In this document: piece after piece, positions 47,016-55,496 of the stretch
Position numbering within the stretch: the first letter of the stretch is position 1
Layout of the letters: every line of letters starts with the position of its first letter
From: Rhodanobacter sp.
GTDB taxonomy: Bacteria; Pseudomonadota; Gammaproteobacteria; Xanthomonadales; Rhodanobacteraceae
Direction: 5' to 3'
Assembly: GCA_004298505.1 (NCBI GenBank)
Contig: SCRO01000070.1
Span: 1 to 64,000, forward strand
Length of the DNA: 64,000 nucleotides
Translations under genes and position numbers: made by a program
Notes under the pieces: generated by a model
Databases searched by the model: none
Seen by the model: only the letters and a program-made list of their open reading frames with translations
What the model was told of the DNA's origin: nothing

Positions 47016-47962
47016 GCGGCGACTCCGGCGTGGGCGGTGGCGGCGTCGGCGCCCACCTTGGCGATGAAAATGGCGTGCAGCGAAGGCTCGACCACCTCGA
47101 ACCGGCGCAGGCCGACGCCCTCGCGTACCAGCGCCGCGAGCAACTGCTCGGGATCGGCGCCCTCGGCCATCTGCAGCTCGGCGCTGGCACCGTAATCGTC
47201 GACGTGGGCGATCAAGGCGCGATCGGCCAGGACGTTCGCGGCGCGCGCCTTGTCGTGGGTGAAGCCCAGCGCCACGTGGCGCCCGCCAAAGTCCTCCTTT
47301 ACCTGCGCCACCGTGCCGTTCACCACCATCTCGCCGCGCGCGATGATCGCGATGTGATCGCACATCCGCTCGGCCTGCTCCATCACGTGGGTGGAAAACA
47401 GCACGGTGCGCCCCTCGGCGGCGATCGCCACCACGATGTCCTTCATCACCTGCGCGTTGACCGGATCCAGTCCGGAAAACGGCTCGTCCAGGATCACCAG
47501 CTCGGGCTCGTGCAACAGCGCGCCGGCAAACTGCACCTTCTGCTGCATGCCCTTGGACAGGTCCTCGACCTTCTTCAAGGCCCAGTCGCTGACACCGAGT
47601 CGCTCCAGCCAGGCCTGCGCACGACGGCGCGCGTCGGCGCGACCGATGCCCTTGGTCTCACCAAGAAAGATCAGGTGATCGAGCACCTTCATCTTCTTGT
47701 ACAGCCCGCGCTCCTCCGGCAGGTAGCCGATGCGCTGCGACAGCTTGCGACTGTTGTGTGGCGAGTCGAACAGCACGATCTTGCCCTCGTCGGGCTCCAG
47801 GATGCCCATGATCAGGCGGATCGTGGTGGATTTGCCCGCGCCGTTCGGCCCGAGCAAGCCGAAGATGCCGCCGGCGGCAATCTCCATGGAAAGATGATTC
47901 ACCGCGGTATGCCCGGAAAAGCGCTTGGTGACAGACTCGATGCGCACGCTTGCTGCGATCAT
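47012..47962 (-). CDS. ABC transporter ATP-binding protein (NatA-like)
   Basis: GLLGPNGAGKSTTIRLIMGIL; LSKGMQQKVQFAGALLHEPELVILDEPFSGLDPVNA. Confidence 0.95.
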   Translation of the reverse strand: MIAASVRIESVTKRFSGHTAVNHLSMEIAAGGIFGLLGPNGAGKSTTIRLIMGILEPDEGKIVLFDSPHNSRKLSQRIGYLPEERGLYKKMKVLDHLIFLGETKGIGRADARRRAQAWLERLGVSDWALKKVEDLSKGMQQKVQFAGALLHEPELVILDEPFSGLDPVNAQVMKDIVVAIAAEGRTVLFSTHVMEQAERMCDHIAIIARGEMVVNGTVAQVKEDFGGRHVALGFTHDKARAANVLADRALIAHVDDYGASAELQMAEGADPEQLLAALVREGVGLRRFEVVEPSLHAIFIAKVGADAATAHAGVAA

Positions 47963-48269
47963 GGACCAGCTCCCTTCAAAGGCCGGGCTCCCCGCCCGAA
48001 CACCGAAAGCTAGCATGCGGCGATGCGCGGGCAAAGGTGACTCATGGCGGGCGTCCAGCGATCGGCAAGTCGTGGTCCCGCGAAATTCCTGGCGACAGCG
48101 ACCGGTCAGCCAGACTTGTCGCGACCAAAGCGCGGCAGATTCCAGTGCAGGCGCAACGACAGAAAACACAGCCCGTAGACCTCAGGACCTCAGGGTCAGG
48201 TCTTTCCTTGCCACATTGGGGTAGTGGAACCGAGTGGCACGTTGCTCAGACGGTGGCCAGGCCGATCCG

Positions 48270-48325
48270 CTACAGGTGGCGCGGTGCATTCATGCGTGAG
48301 TGCAGAATGCGGATTACAATGATTG
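48270..48325 (-). pseudogene. C-terminal remnant of a RelE/ParE-type toxin
   Basis: Minus strand reads ...FAPIIVIRILHSRMNAPRHL*, a typical ParE C-terminus; no start or N-terminal half upstream. Confidence 0.5.
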
Positions 48326-48394
48326 GCGCAAAGCGTTGCACAGCCTGACCTCAGAGTGAAAAATCCCCGGAACCGACTCAAATCTCCAAATGTC

Positions 48395-48468
48395 GTTATC
48401 CCGGCGAAAAGCCGGACCCCAATGTCTGGTGCGAAAGGCTCTGGGTCCCGGCTTTCGCCGGGATGACG
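48395..48468. repeat. REP-type palindrome
   Basis: gttatcccggcgaaaagccggacccca ... tgggtcccggctttcgccgggatgac, inverted arms of a widespread REP sequence. Confidence 0.85.
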
Positions 48469-48716
48469 ATCGGGGGCCGGGCGCACGGTAATTTGTTGTT
48501 TCTCCGGACAGCAATGAGCTTTCGCTGGGATGACAGTACGTAGTGAGACTCGCTGAGTCCCGAGTCTCGCCGCAGCACTGGCGCAACCGATGGCCCGGCG
48601 GGCAAGCCGCAGGTGCGGCGCGTAATCCAGTGTTGTTGTCATCAGACGGTCGCTGAAGACGGTCGCTGACCATATCAGTGCTACACTGATCCCGTGTCAA
48701 TTGAGTGGAGTACACC

Positions 48717-48944
48717 ATGGCCAACCTGACTCTGAGTCTGGACGATGAAATCCTGCAGCGCGCCCGTGAAGCCGCGTTACGCGAACGCACGTCGGTCAAC
48801 GCACTAGTACGCGAATATCTGACCCACTATGTGGATGCCAAAAGCCGACGCCTGGATGCCATCGATGCGCTCGATGCGCTAGCTGGACGCAGCAAATCGC
48901 GCAGCAGCGAGGCATGGTCGCGCGACGAGCTGCATCGGCGTTGA
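48717..48944 (+). CDS. VapB-like RHH antitoxin
   Basis: MANLTLSLDDEILQRAREAALRERTSVNALVREYLTHYVDAKSRRLDAIDALDALAGRSKSRS. Confidence 0.88.
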   Translation: MANLTLSLDDEILQRAREAALRERTSVNALVREYLTHYVDAKSRRLDAIDALDALAGRSKSRSSEAWSRDELHRR

Positions 48945-49381
48945 CGGTGCGCGTATTCATCGATACCAACTTGTGGGTGTATCGGCTCGACCAGCGCGAA
49001 GTCGACAAATCGCGCTGGATTGGGCAATGGTTGCGCCAGATCGCGAACGAACACGAGATCGTCATCAGCACCCAGGTACTGATTGAATTGCGCGCGGTGC
49101 TCACGCGCAAGTTCGAGCCGGCGCTGTCGGCACAGGAAACGCGCGTGGCGCTGCACGCGCTGGCGCAGTTCGAGGTGGTGGCAACCGATGCCAATCTGGT
49201 GCTCGACGCCAACGAGCTGGCCAACGCCGAACAACTTTCGTGGTTCGATGCCTTGATCGCCGAAGCCGCGTTGCGCACACGCTGCGAGATTCTCTACAGC
49301 GAAGACTTCAGCCATGGCCGCACCTTCGGTGAATTGGCCATCTGCAACCCACTGCTGGAGATGCAGGGGAAAGCACAGTGA
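48941..49381 (+). CDS. VapC-like PIN-domain toxin
   Basis: VRVFIDTNLWVYRLDQREVDKSRWIGQWL; LSWFDALIAEAALRTRCEILYSEDFSHG; TTG start overlapping the antitoxin stop. Confidence 0.88.
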   Translation: MTVRVFIDTNLWVYRLDQREVDKSRWIGQWLRQIANEHEIVISTQVLIELRAVLTRKFEPALSAQETRVALHALAQFEVVATDANLVLDANELANAEQLSWFDALIAEAALRTRCEILYSEDFSHGRTFGELAICNPLLEMQGKAQ

Positions 49382-49512
49382 GCGAATGCGTTGCAGCGCG
49401 GCCTGTCGCTGCTGTTGGTGCTGTGAACCTCAGCAACCTCAGGGTCAGGTCTTACGTTTTGCTTGGGCAGTAACCAAAAGGCACGACCTGACTCTATTCT
49501 TTCAGCGTTCTT

Positions 49513-49890
49513 TCAGCGGCCCGTGTGCCGCAACAACGAGCGCACTACATTCAACGGCAGGCGCTGCCGCACCTTGCAATACGCGCCTGTGGCCGTACTG
49601 CACGGCGACAGATCGTTGGCGATCCGTTCCACGGCGTGGCGATCAATCGTGGCCTGACATGAGGCGTCGGTGTTCAAGGTCTGCGCCATAAACAGCATCA
49701 ATGTCGTTGTCAGCGGGAACAACCGTTCACGATGTGCCGGCAACTGCTCATCGACGACATCAAGCAAGTCGGGGTCGGTTAGCACGTTGAAGAAATCGTA
49801 CGAATGGATGGCCCGCGCGCGTTGCCGGATACGGTGACGTTGCGGCCGACTCGATCGGCAATTAGTGTTCATGGCGGCTGACGGCCTCAC
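49513..49890 (-). pseudogene. IS4-family transposase N-terminal fragment
   Basis: RARAIHSYDFFNVLTDPDLLDVVDEQLPAHRERLFPLTTTLMLFMAQTLNTDASCQATIDRHAVERIANDLSPCSTATGAYCKVRQRLPLNVVRSLLRHTGR then stop; catalytic core absent. Confidence 0.8.
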
Positions 49891-49968
49891 AGGCTATCTG
49901 TTTGGGTCAGACCAACAGGGTGCAAAGCCTCAGGGACCGCTACAGCAGCCGGTCGGCAAGCCGAGCCA

Positions 49969-50253
49969 TCAAATCCATGCGTCGTGCAGGATGGCCACGA
50001 TCAACGCAGGGGCGCGCTCGCGTGGCAAGCCAAAAACATAGTGGTGCTCGCAGTGCGCCATCCGTAACGCCGGATAGAGCGCGCTCATGTCTTTGAAATG
50101 TCCTTGGCCGGCTGCAAGACGAACCATGCCCTGCTCCAGCTTGGTGATGTAACGGCGGACTTGGGCGTCGCCCCACTCCTTGCGCGTGTGGCGGATGATC
50201 GCACGTACGTCGGCTTCCGCGGCGTGGGTCAGAACGTAGTCGGGCCGGATCAA
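49969..50253 (-). CDS. parE: RelE/ParE family toxin
   Basis: MIRPDYVLTHAAEADVRAIIRHTRKEWGDAQVRRYITKLEQGMVRLAAGQG. Confidence 0.9.
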   Translation of the reverse strand: MIRPDYVLTHAAEADVRAIIRHTRKEWGDAQVRRYITKLEQGMVRLAAGQGHFKDMSALYPALRMAHCEHHYVFGLPRERAPALIVAILHDAWI

Positions 50254-50504
50254 GCGGGGCCGCCTGTTGTCAGTTCCTCATCGAGAATTTCGCGAACGCT
50301 CTTGGCAGAAACCTCTCCCGCAAGTCCCGCGTCGATGCGTGTACGCAGCATGGCCATCAGATCTCGCCACGCTTGATCGCCACCTGCGTCGCCTGGGAAC
50401 AGGCGTTCGAGTGTGTATTGCTTGATCGTCTTGCCTTGCAAGGCGGCCAGCGCTTTCAGGTTTTGGTGCTGTTGGTCGGTGATGTCGATCGTCAGGCGGC
50501 TCAT
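50250..50504 (-). CDS. parD: ParD-like antitoxin
   Basis: MSRLTIDITDQQHQNLKALAALQGKTIKQYTLERLFPGDAG; ATGA overlap with parE. Confidence 0.88.
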   Translation of the reverse strand: MSRLTIDITDQQHQNLKALAALQGKTIKQYTLERLFPGDAGGDQAWRDLMAMLRTRIDAGLAGEVSAKSVREILDEELTTGGPA

Positions 50505-50639
50505 GCGAAAACTCCGTGGTTATCACAAACCCACATTACCACATTTGTGGGCCACGGGTCTTTCAGGTATCTGGTCAGCATCGGTACGGTGGTCAGCGTT
50601 TACCGGAACGAGACCGAAATACGCAGCAACCCCAGGTGT

Positions 50640-50782
50640 CTCCGCGCTTGCGTTGACGGACGCGGTACCCCGCCGTGTCAGACTAGTTGTCACCCCCTTA
50701 CAATCCCCCTGAAGGCGGCACTGGAGAACAAAAATGGCTCGATACGGGCAACGATTCAAAGAGAGAGCCGCATCAGCCGATC
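50640..50782 (+). mobile_element. possible IS3-family 5' end remnant (OrfA start)
   Basis: ...ggagaacaaaaATGGCTCGATACGGGCAACGATTCAAAGAGAGAGCC -> MARYGQRFKERA, resembling IS3 OrfA N-termini, then homology ends. Confidence 0.45.
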
Positions 50783-50795
50783 AAGAAAACCACCC

Positions 50796-52148
50796 TCACG
50801 CCAACGGCAACCCCACCCTAATCTCCAACCCCCCACCATCCCCATTGCGCACCTCAATCGTCCCCCCATGCACCTGCACCACCCGCTCCACGATGGCCAA
50901 CCCCAACCCATGCCCGTCAGCCCGCGCCGCATTACTCCCCCGGAAGAACGGCCGAAACAACAAATTCAACTCGTCATCCGGCACGCCCGGCCCATGATCG
51001 CGCAGCACCAGTGCGGCAAACCGCTGCTCGGCGCGCAGAGTCAGCTCGACCTGGCCGCCCTCGGGACTGAACTTGATCGCGTTGGCAAGCAGGTTGCCCA
51101 ACGCGCGCTCCAGCAGCATGGCGTTACCCGAGACCACGAGGGAGTCGACGCTGGCAAGCTTCAGTTCGACGCGACCGGCGTCGGCGTCAATCCGGAACTG
51201 CTCGATCGCGTCGTGGACCAGCTCGGCCAGATCCACCCGCTCGCGCTCCATGCCGGGCAGGCCGCCCTCCATCCGTGACAGCGCCAGCATCTCGCCCAGC
51301 ATGTGGTCGAGCCGGGCGATCTCGCCTTCGGCCTGCAGGAAGTAGGGTTCGGCTTCACTCGGATCGCTGCTGCGCCGGGCCAGGTCGATGATCAGCTGCA
51401 GCCGTGCCAGCGGCGAGCGCAATTCGTGCGACAGATCCTGCAACACGGCACGATCATGCGCCACGAGTGCCTCGATGCGCCCGGCCATCAGGTCGAAGTC
51501 ACCAGCAAGCTGGGCCAGCTCGTCATGCGCCAGGCCCCGTTGCCGGCCGACCCGGGTCGACAGCTCGCCTTCGGCCATGCGCCGGGTCGCCCGACGCAGC
51601 GCCTGGACCGGACGTGCCACGCTGCGCGCCACCCACCAGCCGACCACGCCGATGAACAGCAGCGACAACAGCAACTGGGCGGCCAGGTAGATTTTCTCGC
51701 GCGTCTGCGGGCGCAAGCGCACGTGCGAGCGGCTCATCGCCAGCAACTGGCGCGTGTGACCGTCGGCGCCAGTGACTTGCTGGAACGCGACGTAGAAACC
51801 CTTGCGTGGCTGCAACACGATGCTTTGCCCTGACGGCAACCACGCCTGCAGCAAGGCGCGCATCGGCCCGCGCAGACGAATCGGAACCAGCGGCTCGCCG
51901 GCGTCGAACAAGGTCGCCTCGACACCCTGCTGGCGCTGCTGCTGCACCCACTCGGCCAGCGCGTCGCGGCCGCCGGTCTGGTACGCCTGATCGGCTTCCT
52001 GCGCCAACGCTGCCCAGTTGATCTCGATTGCGGTGGTGTATTCGATGAAGCGCCGCGCGAAAAAGCCACCAAGGAACAACACCAGCAGGTTCGCCACGCA
52101 GAACCAGACCAGCAAACGCCAGTACAACGAACCCTTGATCGAGTTCAT
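50796..52148 (-). CDS. cpxA: sensor histidine kinase, CpxA-like
   Basis: HAMP region, VLQDLSHELRSPLARLQLIIDLA H-box, GNLLANAIKFSPEGGQVELT N-box, ATPase DHGPGVPDDEL. Confidence 0.82.
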   Translation of the reverse strand: MNSIKGSLYWRLLVWFCVANLLVLFLGGFFARRFIEYTTAIEINWAALAQEADQAYQTGGRDALAEWVQQQRQQGVEATLFDAGEPLVPIRLRGPMRALLQAWLPSGQSIVLQPRKGFYVAFQQVTGADGHTRQLLAMSRSHVRLRPQTREKIYLAAQLLLSLLFIGVVGWWVARSVARPVQALRRATRRMAEGELSTRVGRQRGLAHDELAQLAGDFDLMAGRIEALVAHDRAVLQDLSHELRSPLARLQLIIDLARRSSDPSEAEPYFLQAEGEIARLDHMLGEMLALSRMEGGLPGMERERVDLAELVHDAIEQFRIDADAGRVELKLASVDSLVVSGNAMLLERALGNLLANAIKFSPEGGQVELTLRAEQRFAALVLRDHGPGVPDDELNLLFRPFFRGSNAARADGHGLGLAIVERVVQVHGGTIEVRNGDGGGLEIRVGLPLA

Positions 52149-52855
52149 GCCGCGCTCACCACCAGCACGTAGCCGGAGCCACGCACCGACTCGATCCGCG
52201 GCGCAGCGGGCGACGCGTCGGCGAGCTTGTGCCGCAGCCGGCTCACATGCACGTCGATGCTGCGGTCGAAGCGTTCCAGCTCACGCCCCAGCGCCAGCCG
52301 GGTCAGCACGGTCTTGTCGACCAACTCGCCGGCACGCTGGGCCAGCCCCAGCAACAGCAGGAACTCGGCGCCGGTCAGCGACAACTCCTGCGCGCCGACC
52401 TGGGCGCGACGTTCACCCGGGAACAGTTGCAGGTTGCCTGCCTGCACGGTGCCCGATGCCAGCGGGGCGTTGCGCCGCAACTGCGCGCGCACCCGTGCCA
52501 GCAGTTCGCGCGGCAGGCAGGGCTTGGCCAGGTAATCGTCGGCACCGAGCTCCAGCCCGATCACCTTGTCCACCGGCTCGCCGCGCGCGGACAACATGAT
52601 CACCGGCAGGCGGTGCTGCGTGCGCAATTCGCGCAGGGTTTCCAGCCCGTCGCGCCCGGGCATCATCACGTCGAGGATCAACAGGTCCGGCCGCTCGGCC
52701 GGATTGCGCAGGCGCGCCAACGCGGCTTCGCCATCGTGCGCGACGTCCACCACAAAGCCCTCGCGCTGCAGGTAGTCGGCCAGCAGTCGACACAGCGCGC
52801 GATCATCGTCGGCAATCAGGATGCGGGATGGGTTGGGCGTTTGCATGGCAACCAT
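52145..52855 (-). CDS. cpxR: response regulator, OmpR family, CpxR-like
   Basis: SRILIADDDRALCRLLADYLQREGFVVDVAHDGEAALARL; LLILDVMMPGRDGLETLRELR; C-terminal winged helix. Confidence 0.85.
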   Translation of the reverse strand: MVAMQTPNPSRILIADDDRALCRLLADYLQREGFVVDVAHDGEAALARLRNPAERPDLLILDVMMPGRDGLETLRELRTQHRLPVIMLSARGEPVDKVIGLELGADDYLAKPCLPRELLARVRAQLRRNAPLASGTVQAGNLQLFPGERRAQVGAQELSLTGAEFLLLLGLAQRAGELVDKTVLTRLALGRELERFDRSIDVHVSRLRHKLADASPAAPRIESVRGSGYVLVVSAA

Positions 52856-52888
52856 TCAATACGGAAGTGCCCGCCGGGCACCACGTGC

Positions 52889-52903
52889 TTTACCGTTCTT
52901 TAC
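52889..52903. promoter_or_regulatory. CpxR-type box
   Basis: tttac-cgttc-tttac (reverse complement GTAAA-N5-GTAAA, the CpxR consensus) in the divergent cpxR/cpxP intergenic region. Confidence 0.75.
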
Positions 52904-52977
52904 CCTTACGCAAAGAACATATACGCAAGAGTGTCGTCAAATGGTGGCGTACCTTCCCCACCACAGAGGCAAACATC

Positions 52978-53487
52978 ATGCGCAAGCACACACTCCTCCG
53001 ACTGGCCCTGGCTTCGGCCCTGGCCATCGGCACCACCGCTGTCATGGCCGCGCCCGACGCGGGCGGTCAGGGCTCATCCGCTCACGGTTGGCACGGTCAT
53101 CATGACCATCACGGCCACGGCCAGATGATGATGCTGCACAAGCTCAGCCTCAGCGACGCGCAGAAGGCCAGCGTCAAGCAGATCGTGCAAGCCGAGCGTG
53201 CACAGAACAAGGCGCCGCGCGAAGCCTTGCGTCAGCAGCGTAGCGCGTTCGAGTCGATGACCCCGAACCAGGTCGGCTACCAGGCCGCCGCTGCCAGCCT
53301 GGCCAAGGCCGAAGGCCAGGCGACCCAGGATCGCGCGCTGCGCAAGGCCGACCTGCGCGCGAAGATCTACGCCGTACTGACGCCGCAGCAGCAAGCGCAG
53401 GTGGCCACGTTCAAGGCACAGGCGCAGGAACGCCGGGCACAGTGGAAACAGTTCAAGGCACAGCACCCCGTGCCGTCCAGCCAATAA
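52978..53487 (+). CDS. Spy/CpxP family protein
   Basis: Signal peptide, His-rich segment HGWHGHHDHHGHGQMMML, LSDAQKASVKQIVQAERAQNK, LTPQQQAQVATFKAQAQERRAQ. Confidence 0.85.
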   Translation: MRKHTLLRLALASALAIGTTAVMAAPDAGGQGSSAHGWHGHHDHHGHGQMMMLHKLSLSDAQKASVKQIVQAERAQNKAPREALRQQRSAFESMTPNQVGYQAAAASLAKAEGQATQDRALRKADLRAKIYAVLTPQQQAQVATFKAQAQERRAQWKQFKAQHPVPSSQ

Positions 53488-53534
53488 GCCGTCCTCAGCC
53501 GCGAGCCTCCCTCTCGTGCGGTGACAGAACGACC

Positions 53535-53562
53535 AGAAAGTCCGGGCTTGCCCGGGCTTTCT
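53535..53562. terminator. bidirectional terminator between cpxP-like gene and lpdA
   Basis: agaaagtccggg-cttg-cccgggctttct hairpin (one wobble) between convergent genes. Confidence 0.75.
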
Positions 53563-53573
53563 CTTGTGCAGGC

Positions 53574-55469
53574 CTACTTCTTCTTCGGCAGATACAGATC
53601 GGTGATGGTGCCTTCGTAGATTTCCGCGGCCATGCCGACCGACTCGCTGAGGGTGGGATGCGGGTGGATGGTCAGGCCGATGTCGGCCGCTTCCGAACCC
53701 ATCTCGATCGCCAGGGCCACTTCGGAAATCAGGTCGCCCGCATGCACGCCGACGATGCCGCCGCCGACGATGCGATGGGTTTCCTCCTCGAAGATCAGCT
53801 TGGTGAAGCCCTCGGTGCGATCCATGCCGATCGCGCGACCGGAAGCCGCCCACGGGAACTTGCCCACGCCGACCTTCAGACCCTTCTCCTTCGCCTCACG
53901 CTCGGTCACACCGACCCAGGCGATTTCCGGATCGGTGTAGGCAACTGACGGAATGACCCGTGCGTCAAAGTGGCTCTTGTGTCCGGCCACCGCTTCGGCG
54001 GCAACCTTTGCCTCATGCGTGGCCTTGTGCGCCAGCATCGGCTGGCCGACCAGGTCGCCGATGGCGAAGATGTGTGGCACGTTGGTGCGCATCTGCGTAT
54101 CGACGTTGATGAAGCCGCGCTCGGTGACTGCCACACCGGCCTTGTCCGCGCCGATCTTGCCGCCGTTCGGCGAGCGGCCCACCGACACCAGCACGCGATC
54201 GAACAGCGTGGTCGCGGGGATACTGTCGCCTTCGTAGCCGACCTCGATACCTTTTTTGCTGGCCTTGGCGCTGACCACCTTGGTCTTCAGATGGATGCCC
54301 TTGAGCCGGCTGCCAAGACGCTTGGCCAGCGGCTTGACCAGGTCGGCATCGGCGCCGGGCATGAGCTGGTCCATGAACTCGACCACGGTCACTTCGCTGC
54401 CCAGTGCGGCGTACACGGTGGCCATTTCCAGACCGATGATGCCGCCACCGACGACCAGTAGCCTCGATGGCACGTCCTTCATTTCCAGTGCGCGCGTCGA
54501 ATCCATGACGCGCTCGTCGTCCCACGGGAATATGCCCAGCTTCACCGATTGCGAACCGGCAGCGATGATCGCGTGCTCGAAGCGGATCAGCTTCACGCCA
54601 TCTTTCGTTTGCACTTCCAGCTCGTTCGGCGACACGAACTCGCCCATGCCCACGACCGTGCGCACCTTGCGCTGCTTCGCCATTGCGGCGAGGCCGCCGG
54701 TGAGCTGGCCGACCACCTTGCTCTTGAAGCTGCGCAGCTTGTCGAGGTCGATCTTCGGCTTGCCGAAGCTGACGCCGTGCGCGGCCATGGCTTCGGCCTC
54801 GTCGATGACGGCGGCGGCGTGCAGCAGCGCCTTGGACGGGATGCAGCCCACGTTGAGGCAAACGCCGCCCAGCGTGCCATAACGCTCGATCAGCACGGTG
54901 TCGACGCCGAGGTCGGCGGCGCGGAATGCGGCGCTGTAGCCGCCAGGGCCGGAGCCGAGCACGACGAGCTTGCACTCGAGGTCAGGCTTTTTCCCAGAGG
55001 ATGCCGCCGCTTGCGGCATGTTTGTCTCCTCTCCCCCGGTCTTCTTCCCGCTCGGGGGAGAGGATTGAGGTGAGGGGCGGGTGCCCGCGGGAGACGTCGT
55101 ATGGGAGCTATCCGGCGACTGCGTAGCCTCACCCTTGCCCTCGGCCATTGCTCCCGGCATGGCTCTACCTCCTGCATCCATGCAGTCGTCTCCCGGGGCG
55201 GGAGAGGGGGACGTGGTGTCGGCTGCGCCAACGGTTTCCACAAGGGCAATCACGGCGCCTTCGGAAACTTCATCACCGACCTTGAGCTTCAACTCCCTGA
55301 TCACGCCGGCGGCACTGGACGGAATCTCCATGGTGGCCTTGTCCGATTCCAGCGTGATCAGGCTTTGCTCCTTTTCAATCGTGTCACCGACCTTCACCAA
55401 CACCTCGATCACCGGCACGTTGTCGTGACCGCCAATGTCGGGAACCTTGATTTCGATGGTGTTGGCCAT
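53574..55469 (-). CDS. lpdA: dihydrolipoyl dehydrogenase with N-terminal lipoyl domain
   Basis: [51 protein letters not shown] lipoyl domain; GTLGGVCLNVGCIPSKALLH redox motif. Confidence 0.95.
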   Translation of the reverse strand: MANTIEIKVPDIGGHDNVPVIEVLVKVGDTIEKEQSLITLESDKATMEIPSSAAGVIRELKLKVGDEVSEGAVIALVETVGAADTTSPSPAPGDDCMDAGGRAMPGAMAEGKGEATQSPDSSHTTSPAGTRPSPQSSPPSGKKTGGEETNMPQAAASSGKKPDLECKLVVLGSGPGGYSAAFRAADLGVDTVLIERYGTLGGVCLNVGCIPSKALLHAAAVIDEAEAMAAHGVSFGKPKIDLDKLRSFKSKVVGQLTGGLAAMAKQRKVRTVVGMGEFVSPNELEVQTKDGVKLIRFEHAIIAAGSQSVKLGIFPWDDERVMDSTRALEMKDVPSRLLVVGGGIIGLEMATVYAALGSEVTVVEFMDQLMPGADADLVKPLAKRLGSRLKGIHLKTKVVSAKASKKGIEVGYEGDSIPATTLFDRVLVSVGRSPNGGKIGADKAGVAVTERGFINVDTQMRTNVPHIFAIGDLVGQPMLAHKATHEAKVAAEAVAGHKSHFDARVIPSVAYTDPEIAWVGVTEREAKEKGLKVGVGKFPWAASGRAIGMDRTEGFTKLIFEEETHRIVGGGIVGVHAGDLISEVALAIEMGSEAADIGLTIHPHPTLSESVGMAAEIYEGTITDLYLPKKK

Positions 55470-55496
55470 GGTGTGTTTCCTTGGTGTGGCAGGACG

